This document shows positions 5,496 to 6,376 of a DNA stretch of 6,376 nt, piece after piece. A program made the translations under genes and the position numbers. The stretch is from an uncultured Capnocytophaga sp. GTDB lineage: Bacteria; Bacteroidota; Bacteroidia; Flavobacteriales; Flavobacteriaceae. The notes under the pieces are model-generated. The model saw nothing but the letters and a program-made list of their open reading frames with translations, was not told the origin of the DNA and searched no databases. The stretch spans positions 1 to 6,376 of the forward strand of contig NZ_CALHGG010000130.1 of NCBI RefSeq assembly GCF_938029845.1. The letters are read 5' to 3'. Every line of letters starts with the position of its first letter. Positions within the stretch are counted from its first letter, which is position 1.

Positions 5496-6329
5496 TTTCT
5501 TATACTTTTCTATAATCCTTCTTGCTCTTTCCAAAGCCTCTTCATTGGAGATATTGGAGGCATTTTGGTGAAGGGTACTACTTATAGGAGTCTGATAGGT
5601 TGGGGTAGGTTCTTCCTTATGATAAGTAGCCTCTTCGGAAGTTGTTGTAATAGTCTGAGGTACCAAAGGATTCGTAGAACTCAAAGGGTCAACTGTACTA
5701 AAAGTATGAGTACTCTCCACAGAAGTTGTTGTGCTCTGAGAGATCGCAGGACTATGAGTTATAGGAGCTGCTATAGGTTCTGGAGTTACAGGAGGAGCTA
5801 TGGGCTCTGGAGCTACAGGGGGGGCTATTACAGGAGTAGTTGTAAAAGCCATAGGGCTATGAGTGGTTGTAGCACTTTGAGGTTCAGGAGTATGGGTTAC
5901 CTCAGTAGTAGTGAATGCCATAGCAGGGGCAACAGGTGCTGTAGGAGCAGCTGGAGCAGGTGCAGGGGTTACAGGTGCAACTGGAGCAGCAGGTTTCTCC
6001 ATATACCTTTCCTTCAGTCCTCGGTTGATAGTTTCCAACTCTTCTATCCTGATTAACAGCTTATTATAGGTATCTTTGGTAATCACTATCATCTCTCCTC
6101 CCTTCTTATCAGTAAGGAAGAGCGGCTCTGCCAAAGGTAGCTCAATTTTGAAAAGTTGCTCATTTTCTTTCAGTGGAGTCTCCTTTACTTCTTTCTCCTG
6201 CAAAGAAGCTGCATAATCTTCCACACTATGGGGAACGTCTATTTCTATCCCTATATTAGACAAAGCATTGATAACCAACTGATATTGTTGAAAATCCAAC
6301 TTCTCTTTTAATGGAATCGTATTACTCAT
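5493..6329 (-). CDS. Hypothetical protein with Pro/Ala/Thr-rich low-complexity middle
   Basis: I do not recognise this 278-residue protein. There is no signal peptide or membrane segment, so it is probably cytoplasmic. Residues 1-95 look globular, with acidic and hydrophobic segments such as LFKIELPLAEPLFLTDKKGG and EMIVITKDTYNKLL. Residues 85-112 are predicted helical or coiled coil (LLIRIEELETINRGLKERYM). Residues 113-255 are a disordered linker rich in Pro, Ala, Thr and Ser, with short repeats: MAFTTT twice (137-142, 160-165), APPVAPEPI then APPVTPEPI (169-177, 178-186), and THSP twice. Residues 260-278 form a basic amphipathic helix (SNEEALERARRIIEKYKK) that could bind a partner. The order N-domain, linker, C-terminal helix resembles a tethering or scaffold protein, but that is only a shape argument. 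The ATG at 6329-6327 follows a consensus promoter closely. It converges on the TonB receptor gene and nothing links it functionally to that gene. Confidence 0.8.
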   Translation of the reverse strand: MSNTIPLKEKLDFQQYQLVINALSNIGIEIDVPHSVEDYAASLQEKEVKETPLKENEQLFKIELPLAEPLFLTDKKGGEMIVITKDTYNKLLIRIEELETINRGLKERYMEKPAAPVAPVTPAPAPAAPTAPVAPAMAFTTTEVTHTPEPQSATTTHSPMAFTTTPVIAPPVAPEPIAPPVTPEPIAAPITHSPAISQSTTTSVESTHTFSTVDPLSSTNPLVPQTITTTSEEATYHKEEPTPTYQTPISSTLHQNASNISNEEALERARRIIEKYKK

Positions 6330-6346
6330 AATCGTTATATTTTGGG

Positions 6347-6376
6347 CAAAGGTATAATAAAAAATTTAAAAAAACA
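6347..6376 (-). promoter_or_regulatory. Promoter of the hypothetical Pro/Thr-rich protein gene (edge-truncated)
   Basis: On the minus strand TACCTTTG (6354 to 6347) matches TAnnTTTG exactly and lies 17 bp before the start codon, so the leader is only about 10-13 nt. The -33 element would fall at the window edge; the last two bases, CA (6375-6376), are what the start of a complementary CAAA would show at a 20-bp spacing, but the rest is not visible. Confidence 0.6.

Noticed and set aside
5565..6056. 163-codon plus-strand frame opposite the hypothetical protein gene
   Set aside because: Its Ser/Arg/Tyr/Cys-rich product is what the complement of Pro/Ala/Thr repeat codons gives. The minus-strand frame is longer, has an ordered N-terminus and helix, and has a consensus promoter.

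Overview
The window looks like a chromosomal segment of a Bacteroidota bacterium, most likely a member of the Flavobacteriaceae; Capnocytophaga is a reasonable but unproven guess. Evidence: every convincing promoter has the Bacteroidota form (TTTG, about 19-20 bp, TAnnTTTG); starts are preceded by A/T-rich sequence without a Shine-Dalgarno; and the main gene is a TonB-dependent receptor with an N-terminal carboxypeptidase-regulatory-like domain, a typical Bacteroidota architecture.

Layout, left to right. (1) 1-103, minus strand: the first 34 codons of a gene running off the left edge, encoding an exported protein with a Tat-like signal. (2) 104-228: a compact divergent promoter region. (3) 229-1938, plus: a complete gamma-glutamyltransferase (glutathione hydrolase) lipoprotein with all catalytic residues. 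(4) 1939-2323: a 385-bp non-coding stretch and the most interesting part of the window. It has a consensus promoter at 1980-2010, a 17-codon ORF (MIFIQRNNMMCCLMPYP, 2106-2159), a long imperfect hairpin overlapping that ORF (2118-2181), and a 42-bp perfect palindrome ending in a T-run (2199-2240). The four arms can pair as 1:2 plus 3:4, or as 2:3. This is the layout of classical leader-peptide transcription attenuation, here with Met and Cys as the apparent sensed amino acids. (5) 2324-5269, plus: a 981-residue TonB-dependent receptor with no SusD partner. (6) 5270-5492: a strong terminator and a 7-bp tandem repeat between convergent genes. (7) 5493-6329, minus: an unrecognised cytoplasmic-looking protein with a Pro/Ala/Thr-rich middle, with its own promoter at the right edge.

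How the genes may work together (inference): gamma-glutamyltransferase breaks glutathione into glutamate and Cys-Gly, which is a way to scavenge cysteine. A TonB-dependent receptor placed next to it and preceded by a Met/Cys-coding leader peptide and attenuator would fit outer-membrane uptake of a sulfur-containing nutrient, switched on when charged tRNA-Cys or tRNA-Met is scarce. The attenuator geometry is read directly from the sequence; the sensing function and the receptor's substrate are hypotheses.
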